Assembly (NCBI GenBank): GCA_037044905.1
Contig: JBAOKB010000161.1
Location: 124,001 to 188,000 of the forward strand
Direction of reading: 5' to 3'
Origin: Hortaea werneckii
Taxonomy: Eukaryota; Ascomycota; Dothideomycetes; Mycosphaerellales; Teratosphaeriaceae
DNA: 64,000 nucleotides
Below, piece by piece: positions 55,587 to 64,000 of this stretch. Numbering within the stretch: the first letter of the stretch is position 1; every line of letters begins with the position of its first letter. The notes beneath the pieces were generated by a model. That model was not told the origin of the DNA. It saw nothing but the letters and a program-made list of their open reading frames with translations, and did no database searches. The translations under genes were made by a program, and so were the position numbers.

Positions 55587-57675
55587 ATGCGGGGCCCAGT
55601 CGGAGCCCAGAAAGCTTCGAAACCACATGCAACTCCGGTGTGTCTACCATGCAAAACCCGTCACCGAAAATGCGAGTGGACTGAAGGAGGCGGTGACGGA
55701 GGTGGTGGCGGAGGTGGTGGTGGCATCGATGGTGATGACAACGAAGCCGAGAAAGAGAGGCCCTGTTCGCACTGCGCGAGTCTGGGGATTGAATGCGTGC
55801 CTCAGCCATCGCTCAAGTTCCGCTATCACCCCTTACAGAAGATTCTGAGTGACGGCGGCAGCTTTACAGATGTCTGGCAGCGCACTTCGCGTTCACCGCG
55901 GGCGTCCCTGTGCTTCCACGACGAGACGCCGGAGCTTTTGGCGACGTATCACCAGGGAGAGCAGCCGTTGACGACGGAGGCGCGGCAACCGCCTCCTTCG
56001 CTCCCCCAAGACTCACCGGCCCTGGCCCAGAGCGTTGGCGAGGATGGCGGTGCGAGCGTTACATTGGACAATCTAATCGCCAATCAGACCATTGCAGAAC
56101 AACAACCTTCAGTGATCCGAGCGGACATCACACAGTCTTTCACTGTTGACTATGACCATGATGATGATGATGATGATGATGATGACAACATTGATTCCAC
56201 TGCCGGCAACAACGACGACGACGACGACGACGACGACCACCATGACGATGACGGCCTCGACGGTCTAAGTGTGACCGAGGCCCTTCTGCTCCGCAACTTC
56301 ACCGATAACATGGCCCTATGGACCGACGTGGCAGATCCCTTTCGCACCTTTGAGACCGTGGTCTCCCACTTAGCCCTCACCGACCTCGTCATCCGCCACG
56401 CCATCTGCGCCTTCTCCGCCCGCCACTACTACCGCTGCGGTGGCGGCGGCGCAGCCAATGACGATGGCGATGGCAACAGCAAGGCGCTAGCTTATCAAAA
56501 CCGCTGCTTGAATTTCCTAATCCCCTCCATGTCTGACAGTTCGAAGATGTCTCCCTCGGTCTTGACTGCTGTCGCTTTGTTACGCCAGAATGAGGAGATG
56601 GATGGTAAGTTCAGCAATCGAACCCTGGCCTCCGTTCGCCTCTTTCCTTTATTTTCCCCCTCCTAGAGCTTCCTAGAGCGCTCAAGGTAGAGCTCGACCA
56701 GTCGTATCTCCTTTCCCTCAATCACGATCCGTATGAACCGGACAGGGATGCCGGGTCCCCGCTCCTCCCCCCCCTCTCCTCCCGGAGCCCCCCCCGGGCG
56801 CCCTTAAGCTTCACTTGCCAAGATACGTTTTAGAGTGAACATAAACTCATGTCACGAAAGAACAGGACAACCGCTTCCATCTGGAAGGGACCTCTCGCAT
56901 CTTAAACATGGTTCCAGAGTTTGCAGCGCTCGGTGGCGTTGGCGAGGCGGCTTGCTGGCTCTCATTGCGAGAAGACATCTACGTCTCGCTCACGACACAA
57001 ACACCTATCAAGGCTAACATAGATTGCTTCCTTAACTCACCTTCGATCCGGCGTAGTGACGATTATTCCTGGGCCAGCCTGTCCATCCTCAACCTCGCCT
57101 ACCTCCTCAAGCGCGCATTCTCCGAGCCCCTTAGCCTTTCCGACCTCGCCCAGTCCCGCAATGAAATCGAAGATTGGGATTTTCGGCGTCCTTCGTCCTA
57201 TTACCCGTTCAAACATCGTCCGCGATCGCGCCAGGAAGGCCGCTGCTTTCCCGAGATCTGGATGCTCCTCCCTCACCACGCCGTGGGGCTGCAGTACTAT
57301 CACATTTCGCGCATTCTGCTCAGTGCCGTCGGCAGCAGCGGCGGCAACGGAGACGAAAGTTCTCCACCCACCCATCCCCCATCTACGAATATTGTGCATA
57401 CGTACCGCACGCTCGCGGAAAGCCGCGTACGCGAACGCCAGATCAAGCACCACCTCTACGCCGTCCTCGGCCTCGCGACATCGAACCCCCGGGCGGAGAA
57501 TACCTGGTTCACCGCTCGACACTGTCTAGCCGTGTGGGGGGCGTATTTCCGCCATCCGGCGGACCACCACGCCGTTTTGGAGTTCCTGGAGATCTGGCGT
57601 CGGCGATCGGGTTGGAGGACTGCGGACCTGGTCGATTCGCTCCGCCAGCATTGGAGCGAGCACGATGACGAATGA
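55587..57675 (+). CDS. Zn2Cys6 transcription factor with expanded loop and poly-Asp tracts
   Basis: Two exons, 55587..56604 and 56861..57675, in phase, about 610 residues. The unusually long intron (256 nt, GTAAGT...GAAAG) joins to give NEEMDEQDNRFHLEG. The binuclear cluster uses Cys 19, 22, 29, 60, 63 and 70, with 30 residues between Cys29 and Cys60 filled by Gly and acidic residues, where 5-12 is usual. Two Asp-rich tracts (from GAT and GAC repeats, about 56157-56240) follow. The C-terminal half is the ARCA-like fungal regulatory region (VTEALLLRNFTDNMALWTDV, HLALTDLVIRHAICAFSARH, FHLEGTSRILN). It lies directly upstream of a monooxygenase and two oxidoreductases and could regulate them; this is inferred from position only. 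Confidence 0.88.
56157..56240 (+). repeat. In-frame GAT/GAC trinucleotide repeats
   Basis: Two runs coding for Asp inside the preceding regulator. Trinucleotide slippage here would change Asp tract length without breaking the frame. Confidence 0.85.
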
Positions 57676-58642
57676 TGTGATCTCAGGTGGGGATGGTATG
57701 GGCGGGCCAAATCTTCCCCTCCCCCCATTTCCCTCTTGGTCTTTGGATATGGAGGTTTCCATTCTATATATATAATATATGTATACGATTGATTGTGCGG
57801 TCGTCTCCCTCCCTCCTCCCCATCCGCTCTCTTCTTTATCCTTCTAGAGGCCAACTGAGCTGGGTTTCCCAAGTAGAGAGGGAACAGTTTTCAGTGGCGA
57901 CAAAACCTTCCTGCCGTATTATCATGACGGGGAGGAGCGGTGTTGAAAGGGGCGGGGCGTAAGGGAGCAGCATTGCAGGAAGCTTGGTTCCGGCGAAAAG
58001 ACCAGCAGCGAGTGTCTTTAAACACTAAAGTTCTCCCCAAATGGTATGCGGCAAGGGGGAATTGTCGCAAACCCCGCAATCACTGAAGGCTCTTGGATGG
58101 GTTTCGGCGCCACTTGCTTTGGTTGCTGGCGTACAAGGAGTCTATTCCCCACTCTCGCTCTAAGTGTAGATAAAGTGTAGCGCATGCGGTATCATTCTGG
58201 GGTCGCCGCTCGGTTCGTGACCACGGCAACCAGCTCCACTTCCGTCCGCGGCGGAGAAAGTTGCCGCCGGAGACCAAACGCCTGTGCATGTTGCGACCAG
58301 GTGCGCAGGAAGCTTTCGCCCGCGGCGTAATTTGCCCCATTGATCGAAAGAATCGGATGCGTTTAATGATCCCGCGCCATTCGCGTGCCTTCCCAAGTCA
58401 GTCGGGTCCGCTCCCACAGGCTTCAACCTTGGGCTCGCTGGACCGCATCAGAGAGCCGCCCGCATCTGGCGCCGCAACCATCGCGTATGTATGTATGTAT
58501 GTATGTATGGATGGATGAGGCGATGGCGGGCCCGCAGGTAATTAAGAAGGCCACATCGCCTCCTGTGTCTGTCTGAACGAACGTCGCCTCTTCCATCCGC
58601 ATCCTCACTGCTCCTGCGGAGTCCTGCCTCTGAACACCAACA
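57676..58642. other. Intergenic region before the monooxygenase
   Basis: About 970 bp. AT-rich ATATATATAATATATGTATAC near 57765-57786 suits the 3' end of the regulator. A GTAT/GGAT microsatellite lies near 58.5 kb. No gene seen. Confidence 0.45.
58485..58516 (+). repeat. (GTAT)n/(GGAT)n microsatellite
   Basis: About six GTAT units followed by GGAT units, about 130 bp upstream of the monooxygenase ATG. Confidence 0.9.
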
Positions 58643-60740
58643 ATGGCGCCCTCCAAGATCGACGACCATGTCGACGCCCATGTCGACGTCGATGCACTCA
58701 ATGCCAGAGCCGCCTCGAAGAAGCCACTCCTTGTTGCGAAGCCCCATCCGCCTCCGGTCGCGGATGACTACATGTACGATTTCAAATACAACCACGCCCT
58801 GCCGACCACCGCCGCTCTCGGTGTCGAGTTTCCAGCAGACTGCAACGCGCAGAAGGAGGCAGAGGGCATTGTGCAGAGGCTTGCAGACGCCTTGGCATGC
58901 GGTTCCGCTCAAGCTTTCGCGGACCTCTTCCTTGAATACGGTTCGTCTTGCGCATTGCCAGCATGTGACGTCTCGAGAGGCTGACCATTGTATTCCAGGC
59001 GTATGGCGCGACAAGCTCTCCTTCACCTGGGACCAGCGTACTTTCAACTTCCGTCCGGCCATCCTTAAGGCTGCCACCGACCTTCTCCCGACAACTAAGG
59101 CCTACAACTTCCAGTTCTTGAAACCGGCTCCGGAGGCAGTCCAGCCTTATCCCGACTTCGGCTTCCTCCAATTCGTCGTTTCATTCGAGACTCACTTGGT
59201 CCACGCCTCCGCTGTGATCAAAGCCGTCTACACAAATGAGGGCTGGAGCATTTATACAATGCACACTGTGGCCGAGCAACTGAAGCCCTTTCCCGAACGT
59301 GCCCCTGCCGATGGCCACATGACGGGGACGACGAGCTGGGAGACTCATCGTGCGATGGAAGTTGATAGCGCCGACCCCGAAGTCTTGATCATTGGAGGTG
59401 GCCAGAAGTGCGTAGACCCTTCCCTTTGTGTTCACCCCTCCCCCCTCCCGAATCCGGATCCCGAAATCTTACATTGCTTTCTGTCTTTCTCATTCTGATT
59501 CATCTCGCTGTTCAGTGGCATTGCTTTAGCAGCACGGTGCAAGGCAATCGGTCTCAACTGCCTCATTGTCGAGAAAGGGAACGAAATTGGCGATATCTGG
59601 AAAAACCGATACGAGTACCTTTCCCTCCATTTCCCTCACTGGGCTGACGACCTTCCATTCTTCCGCTACCCAAAACACTGGCCTACGTTTACTCCAGCCC
59701 AGAAGCAGGGCATCTATATGAGCTGGTACGCATCGGCTTTAGAGCTTAATGCCTGGACAAAGTCCACTGTTATCCAAGCCGACCAAGACGAACAAGGGTC
59801 GTGGACAGTCCAAATCAACAAAGGCGGTAGTCAAACAAGAACTGTCAATCCCAAGCATATTGTGATGGCCACCTCCCTATGCGGATCTCCATATGTTCCT
59901 AACATTCCCGGAATGGATCAATACCGAGCGGGAGAGATCCGCCACTCTTCGAATCACGACAGCGCGCGCGACTTTGTCGGCAAAAAGGTTTGCGTAGTTG
60001 GCACCTCGTCTTCGGGCTTCGACACGGCATACGATTGCTCTCGCCGCGGCATTGACGTTACACTACTCCAACGGTCACCGACGTATGTCATGTCGCTTAC
60101 ACACTCTGTCCCTCGCATTCTCGGCGGTTATGGGCCCGATGCAGAAGGGAACCGCAAAGATCCCGAGGAGCATGATCGTGTTTTCTTCTCTACTCCCACC
60201 GGACCTGGCGAGGAGCTCGGTCGGCGTACCGCCGAGACGCTCGAGGAACTCGATCGGCCCCTCCTAGAAGCGCTTAACGAGAAGGGTCTAAGGACATGGC
60301 GTGGCCAAAGAGGTACTGGTAACAGCACCCTGGGCCAAACTCGCAACGGAGGCTTCTATTTCGACGCCGGTGCCTGCAAAGAGATTGTCGAGGGCAGAAT
60401 CAAGGTCGAACCAGGATATATCGAGCGTTTCACCGAGGACAAGGTGTTCTTGAACGATGGAAGGGAGCGTCACTTCGATCTCATCGTCTTCGCTACCGGC
60501 TTCTCCAACCTCGTCGACTCCATCCGGGACACCTTAGGCCCACGCATCGCCAACTCCGTCGGTCCGGTCTGGGGAATCGATGAAGAAGGCGAGCCTAAGA
60601 ATGCTTTCCGAGAGACGGGAGTGCCCAACCTCTGGATCATGGTGGGATTCCTGCCTATGACGAGGTATCAGTCGAGGATTCTTGCCCTACGGCTCAAGGC
60701 TCTAACGGAAGGTATCTCCCCGCCTCCCTACAAATCCTAG
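58643..60740 (+). CDS. Flavin-dependent monooxygenase with N-terminal NTF2-like domain
   Basis: Three exons, 58643..58940, 58999..59407 and 59516..60740, all in phase, 643 residues. The first ~200 residues (IVQRLADALACGSAQAFADL; VVSFETHLVHASAVIKAVYT) resemble an NTF2/SnoaL-like fold. Next is the FAD-binding Rossmann motif PEVLIIGGGQNGIALAARC (intron 2 lies inside it), then EKGNEIGDIWKNRYEYLSLH typical of FMO-like enzymes, CGSPYVPNIPGMDQYRAGEI with HSSNH, the NADPH Rossmann motif KVCVVGTSSSGFDTAYDC and the late LIVFATGFSN motif. These proteins oxidise small organic substrates, and members with this N-terminal domain are common in ascomycetes. The neighbourhood suggests a catabolic or secondary pathway; substrate unknown. 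The frame is intact. Confidence 0.93.
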
Positions 60741-61578
60741 CGTTTGGGAGAGAGCGTGTGATGTTTATGCGTAGCTTTTCTTGGTAGTTTGCAATTGTCT
60801 TCCTGACCATCGGCTTTGGCTGCAAGTTTCACCTGTTAATCCTCTCTCTTTCGTTGCATCCTTTCGCCGTGGCTGCTCCCTCCCTCCTTTTTTTTTTTTT
60901 TTCTTTTTTCAAAATCTTACATTGCATCGGCTGAGATCTAAAGAGCTTGCTTGCTATGGACTGGTCTACGTCACGGCAACTTCTCTCACACACAAACACA
61001 CATATCCATAGAATATCTCTCACGCATGATGCGTCCTGGAGTGCGATGAACACCCTTATCAATTGGGTCGGTGGTTCAGATTGAAACTTTTGCTTATCAA
61101 AAAGTTGCCACCCTTCCTTTCCCTTCCCCCCATTCGAGTTAAGTTCAACAAAACTTGACTTACTTCCATCGCACCTCCTCCCAAATAGGTCCGGAATGGA
61201 AGACGTTGGTCACATTCAAGGGGGAAAGCCGGACGAAGAATGTTGCGGTTTTTGCAATCGCGCCGAGCCCTTCGGCACGATCAGTGAGTGTACTGAAAGA
61301 AAGGGAGGGGCAGAAAGAAATCCCGAGATGTGGCCTGACAAAGGGAGCGTAGCTGGAGGAGTGTTTGGGGCGCCGGTGGGGGGGAGGGGGTTGAGAACAG
61401 GAGCAAGTCGGAAAGTCTGGACTGAACTTTACCGGTGCCTTTGCACCAAGAATAATGTTCAAGTCTTGCAACAAGTTCATAGAAGGATTGACGATCCCAA
61501 AAATTCGAGACATTTGAAGCACTCAGGCGATTTAGACCCATGAACACGTCATGGCAATTGTACACTTGGCACCTCGCT
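60741..61578. other. Convergent intergenic region
   Basis: About 840 bp with a poly-T run near 60888-60908; 3' flanks of two converging genes. No gene supported. Confidence 0.45.
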
Positions 61579-62820
61579 CTATTTCTTAGGTCCATACCAA
61601 TCATCGAACCCTAGATCGAATCCCCAAGCAGGGGTGTTAATCCGCTTCGCTTTCCCCTTTGCCGCAAGTGCATCCAACTTTGCTAGGTCTTCCCCAGAAA
61701 GGGCGACCACCAGTCTGTTACTGGTTATACGCTTCTCGCTGACGGACTTAGGGAGGGCGACGGTGCCCTTGCAGACATGGTAGCTGATCAGGACGGTAGC
61801 AGCAGTAGCCCCGTGCTTTTCAGCGATCTGCTGGATTTCCGGGTCGTTCATGAGTGGAGCGCCTAAATGACAGGGCATTAACTAAGTGTACTTCTGGCGG
61901 GGCGAATGCGCAAGCGATGAAGAACCCTTACCTGTCGAGCCCAATGGCGAGTATGCCTCGAGAAGAATGCCGCGTTTCTCGCACCACTGTCGAAGTTCGT
62001 GCTGCGGGAGGTACGGATGAAGCTCCACCTGGTTCACGGCGGGGGTTACGGTCCATTTCTTGCTCAGCTCTTCAAGATATGGAATCGACCAGTTGGCGAC
62101 TCCGATAGCTTTCGCTTTACCCGACTTGTAAACGGCCTCCATCTGCCGCCAGGTCTCGTTCTGGTCCCATGATCGGTCGACAGAACGACTACCATCTGGG
62201 TTGGTGGGCAGAAGCTCGCTGGTCTCGTTCTTTGATCGAATCAGCCGGCCGAAATACTGCATCGCGCCAGGAAAGAGTGTACTTACCGGGACGAGTCGCA
62301 CAGGCCAGTGAATGAGCTAGAACTCCATGTCAGCGGCGGCGCTCTGCAAGACAGTTGCTACGCACAAAGACTTACATAGAGGTCAACGTAGTCAGTGCCC
62401 AAGGCGTCCAAAGTCTTTTGCAGACCCTCGCTGGCGTTGGGGTGGTGGGTGTTCCACAATTTGCTGGTGATGAAGATCTCTTCGCGAGCAACGCCGCTGT
62501 CCTTGATGCCCTGCCCGACTTCGTTTTCATTCCCATAGATCCTGCGTGGGGATCAGTAAGCTCCTTCTCGCGAGGGGTCCCGGGCCGGGGGGATTCGCAT
62601 TACAAGGCAGCATCAATGTGGCGATATCCATCTTTGAGGGCATAGGCGACGGCTTTGGTAACCTCGCCCGGGGCAGATTTCCAAGTCCCTACCGCGTGAC
62701 CGAAGTTAGCGACCAGAAGCTGCATACAAATCCTCCTGTGCTCGATTTCAAATGCTCACCTAAGCCGACGGCTGGGATTTGCGCCCCGGTGTTGAGTTTG
62801 AAGCGTGTTGGGGGAGACAT
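61579..62820 (-). CDS. Aldo-keto reductase, six exons
   Basis: NADPH-dependent carbonyl reductase of the yeast Gcy1/Ypr1-like AKR type. Minus-strand exons are 62820..62760, 62688..62604, 62541..62376, 62316..62287, 62229..61932 and 61862..61579; introns of 57-71 nt are in phase, giving 307 residues. The catalytic tetrad is present: Asp46, Tyr51 (DAALIYGNE), Lys76 (ITSKLW) and His107 (LIHWP). Cofactor-binding parts are AIGVANWSIPYL, NQVELHPYLPQ, LEAYSPLGSTG and VALPKSVSEKRI. Intron 4 (62286-62230) could remain unspliced without a stop, but splicing restores the normal VPNETSELLPTNPDGSR loop. Divergent from the Gfo/Idh/MocA gene (about 1 kb between starts). Confidence 0.94.
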
Positions 62821-63840
62821 AGTGGGAAGTCTGATGGCTGGGAATCGTAATAATCCTGGGTTGTGAGAGCAAGTAGAGCAGCTCTCGTACTTATCAAGGA
62901 CAACAAGGTGCTATAAAGTCCCTCTTCAAGGATCATCAATTGATGGCCCCGCGGCGGGGAGAGGGGTTCGTAAAAGATGGAAAATATGCCTCTCTGACCA
63001 CCGATATCATCATCAGAAGCATGTTGCGTGGAACTTGAGGTGGATCGCTGCTGAATCTAGTGTCGACCTGTGACCGCGTTTCAATCATCACATTGGGGCT
63101 TTCGAGCGTTGACGGAGCCTCACGGAGGATTTTACCCCATGCCACACGTCTCAATTGGTCGGGGAATCTGCGGCGGACAAGAATTCTCCATGACCGTTAA
63201 CGGCTTCCGAATTGGACGTGCGCTGCCGAATTGTTCCTTTCCGAATCGAGGCCGACAAAGACTGGATGTCTGTCTGGACCCAAACGTTTCCGTATAGAAT
63301 GGGAAGCCCGAGGGCGGCGGCCCAAGAAAAGGTGGAGGCGCGGAGGCATTGGGGCGTGGAGAGCTGTGGAGAAAGTGGCGACGTGCGGGGACAGAGACGA
63401 GGTCGTGCGGGCCAACTTTTCTGCGGCGAGGACCGAGTTGCGATCCGAATGGGGAATACTGCTCCGCCTGCAAATGTTCTGCGGGCCTGACGGACGTTGT
63501 TGGCGCCAGACGTCGCGAGGGACTACAGGGTCTTCCGCCACAGAAGGGCCATTCGGAGCCGGTGATGCAGTCTCGTACGCTCACGAACTGCTGAAGAAGG
63601 CTCGAGTATCAGAATGGAGACAATGTCCGCCGGAACGCTATTCATGGCCACATGTGGTAGTCACCGCGGACGAGCCATGGTGGCAATGTCGAGTCCCCCC
63701 CTCCCCCGAACCTCCAAGCTCATATATTGGGCTGTAGCATGATTGCTATTTAGCATCGACCACTTTCTTTCGAATCCGGACCCTACCCCACAACTACTCG
63801 ACCTTCGCGTCTCGCAGCTGACTACACAACCGTCAACACA
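62821..63840. other. Divergent promoter region
   Basis: About 1 kb between the aldo-keto reductase and the dehydrogenase starts. Overlapping open frames around 63.1-63.7 kb on both strands are GC-rich shadows without recognisable content. Confidence 0.5.
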
Positions 63841-64000
63841 ATGGTTTCCCAGCCACGCCTGCGAATGGCCCTGATCGGTCTTGGCCGCCTAGGTGCTCTC
63901 CGTGCTAAGATCCTAGCCTTTGAGCAGCCGCGCATCGAGTTGGTGGCCGTCTGCGACACGAAGCCTGGTGCCGAGCAATGGGCAGCAGAAAACCTCCCTG
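63841..64000 (+). CDS. Gfo/Idh/MocA-type oxidoreductase, N-terminus only (cut by window edge)
   Basis: ATG 63841 opens a frame to the end of the window (53 residues). MALIGLGRLGALRAKIL is a Rossmann G-x-G-x-x-G type nucleotide-binding motif, followed by IELVAVCDTKPGAEQWAAEN, the second strand with the acidic residue that selects NAD. This is the start of a myo-inositol 2-dehydrogenase-like Gfo/Idh/MocA enzyme. A C/A-rich leader ending CAACACA precedes the ATG. The rest of the gene lies outside the window. Confidence 0.85.
   Translation, partial: MVSQPRLRMALIGLGRLGALRAKILAFEQPRIELVAVCDTKPGAEQWAAENLP

Noticed and set aside
61932..62301. Retention of intron 4 in the aldo-keto reductase as normal coding sequence
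   Set aside because: It is open in frame, but GT-AG signals, 57-nt length and restoration of the usual PDGSR loop favour splicing.
63231..63737. 168-codon plus-strand frame before the last gene
   Set aside because: GC-rich shadow with overlapping open frames on the other strand; no conserved content.

Overview
The window is nuclear DNA of a filamentous ascomycete, most likely a Dothideomycete (the order is a guess from overall style). The evidence is: short GT-AG introns of about 50-70 nt, several with CTAAC-like branch points; Zn2Cys6 and fungal-specific transcription factors; many single-exon genes; gene-dense packing on both strands; GC-rich coding sequence; and pyrimidine-rich leaders. 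About 23 protein genes are supported, one of them cut by the right edge. No rRNA, tRNA, CRISPR or intact transposon was seen.

Layout. 0.8-15 kb: a Zn2Cys6 regulator, a secreted GH35 beta-galactosidase with a TATA box and GGCTAAA/CreA-like motifs, TFIIH subunit Tfb4, an MFS transporter, and a hybrid C2H2 + Zn2Cys6 regulator. All of these are intact. 15.6-25 kb: a kinase-fold protein and a secreted fungal protein, both broken by small indels, then an intact 8-exon anion:cation symporter-type MFS and a second MFS with four frameshifts. 25-38 kb: a DUF952 protein, a DUF4188 protein, a divergent histone H4 variant, SVF1, protein kinase C, and an RBR ubiquitin ligase with SUMO-interaction-like motifs. 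39-47 kb: a LYC1-like acetyltransferase, two proteins of unknown function, a DUF92/TMEM19 membrane protein, and a G-patch protein. 47.9-55 kb: a membrane-anchored SDR, TYW1 (wybutosine pathway) and an MCH1-like transporter. 55.6-64 kb: a Zn2Cys6 regulator followed by a flavin monooxygenase, an aldo-keto reductase and the start of a Gfo/Idh/MocA-type dehydrogenase. This last group is a plausible small catabolic or secondary-metabolism neighbourhood.

The most striking signal is not a new system. It is a dense run of one- and two-base indels between about 16 and 47 kb. They hit genes expected to be essential or strongly conserved (protein kinase C, RBR ligase, G-patch protein, H4 variant) as well as accessory genes, often in homopolymers, while every gene outside that interval reads cleanly. 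The simplest explanation is base-level assembly error in this stretch, although real decay of the accessory genes cannot be excluded. The most interesting biological items are the H4 variant, the RBR ligase with SIM-like motifs, a Zn2Cys6 domain with a 30-residue loop, an SDR with His in place of the catalytic Tyr, and the oxidoreductase neighbourhood at the right end. All exon boundaries were read by eye from splice consensus and frame agreement; no alignment or search was run.
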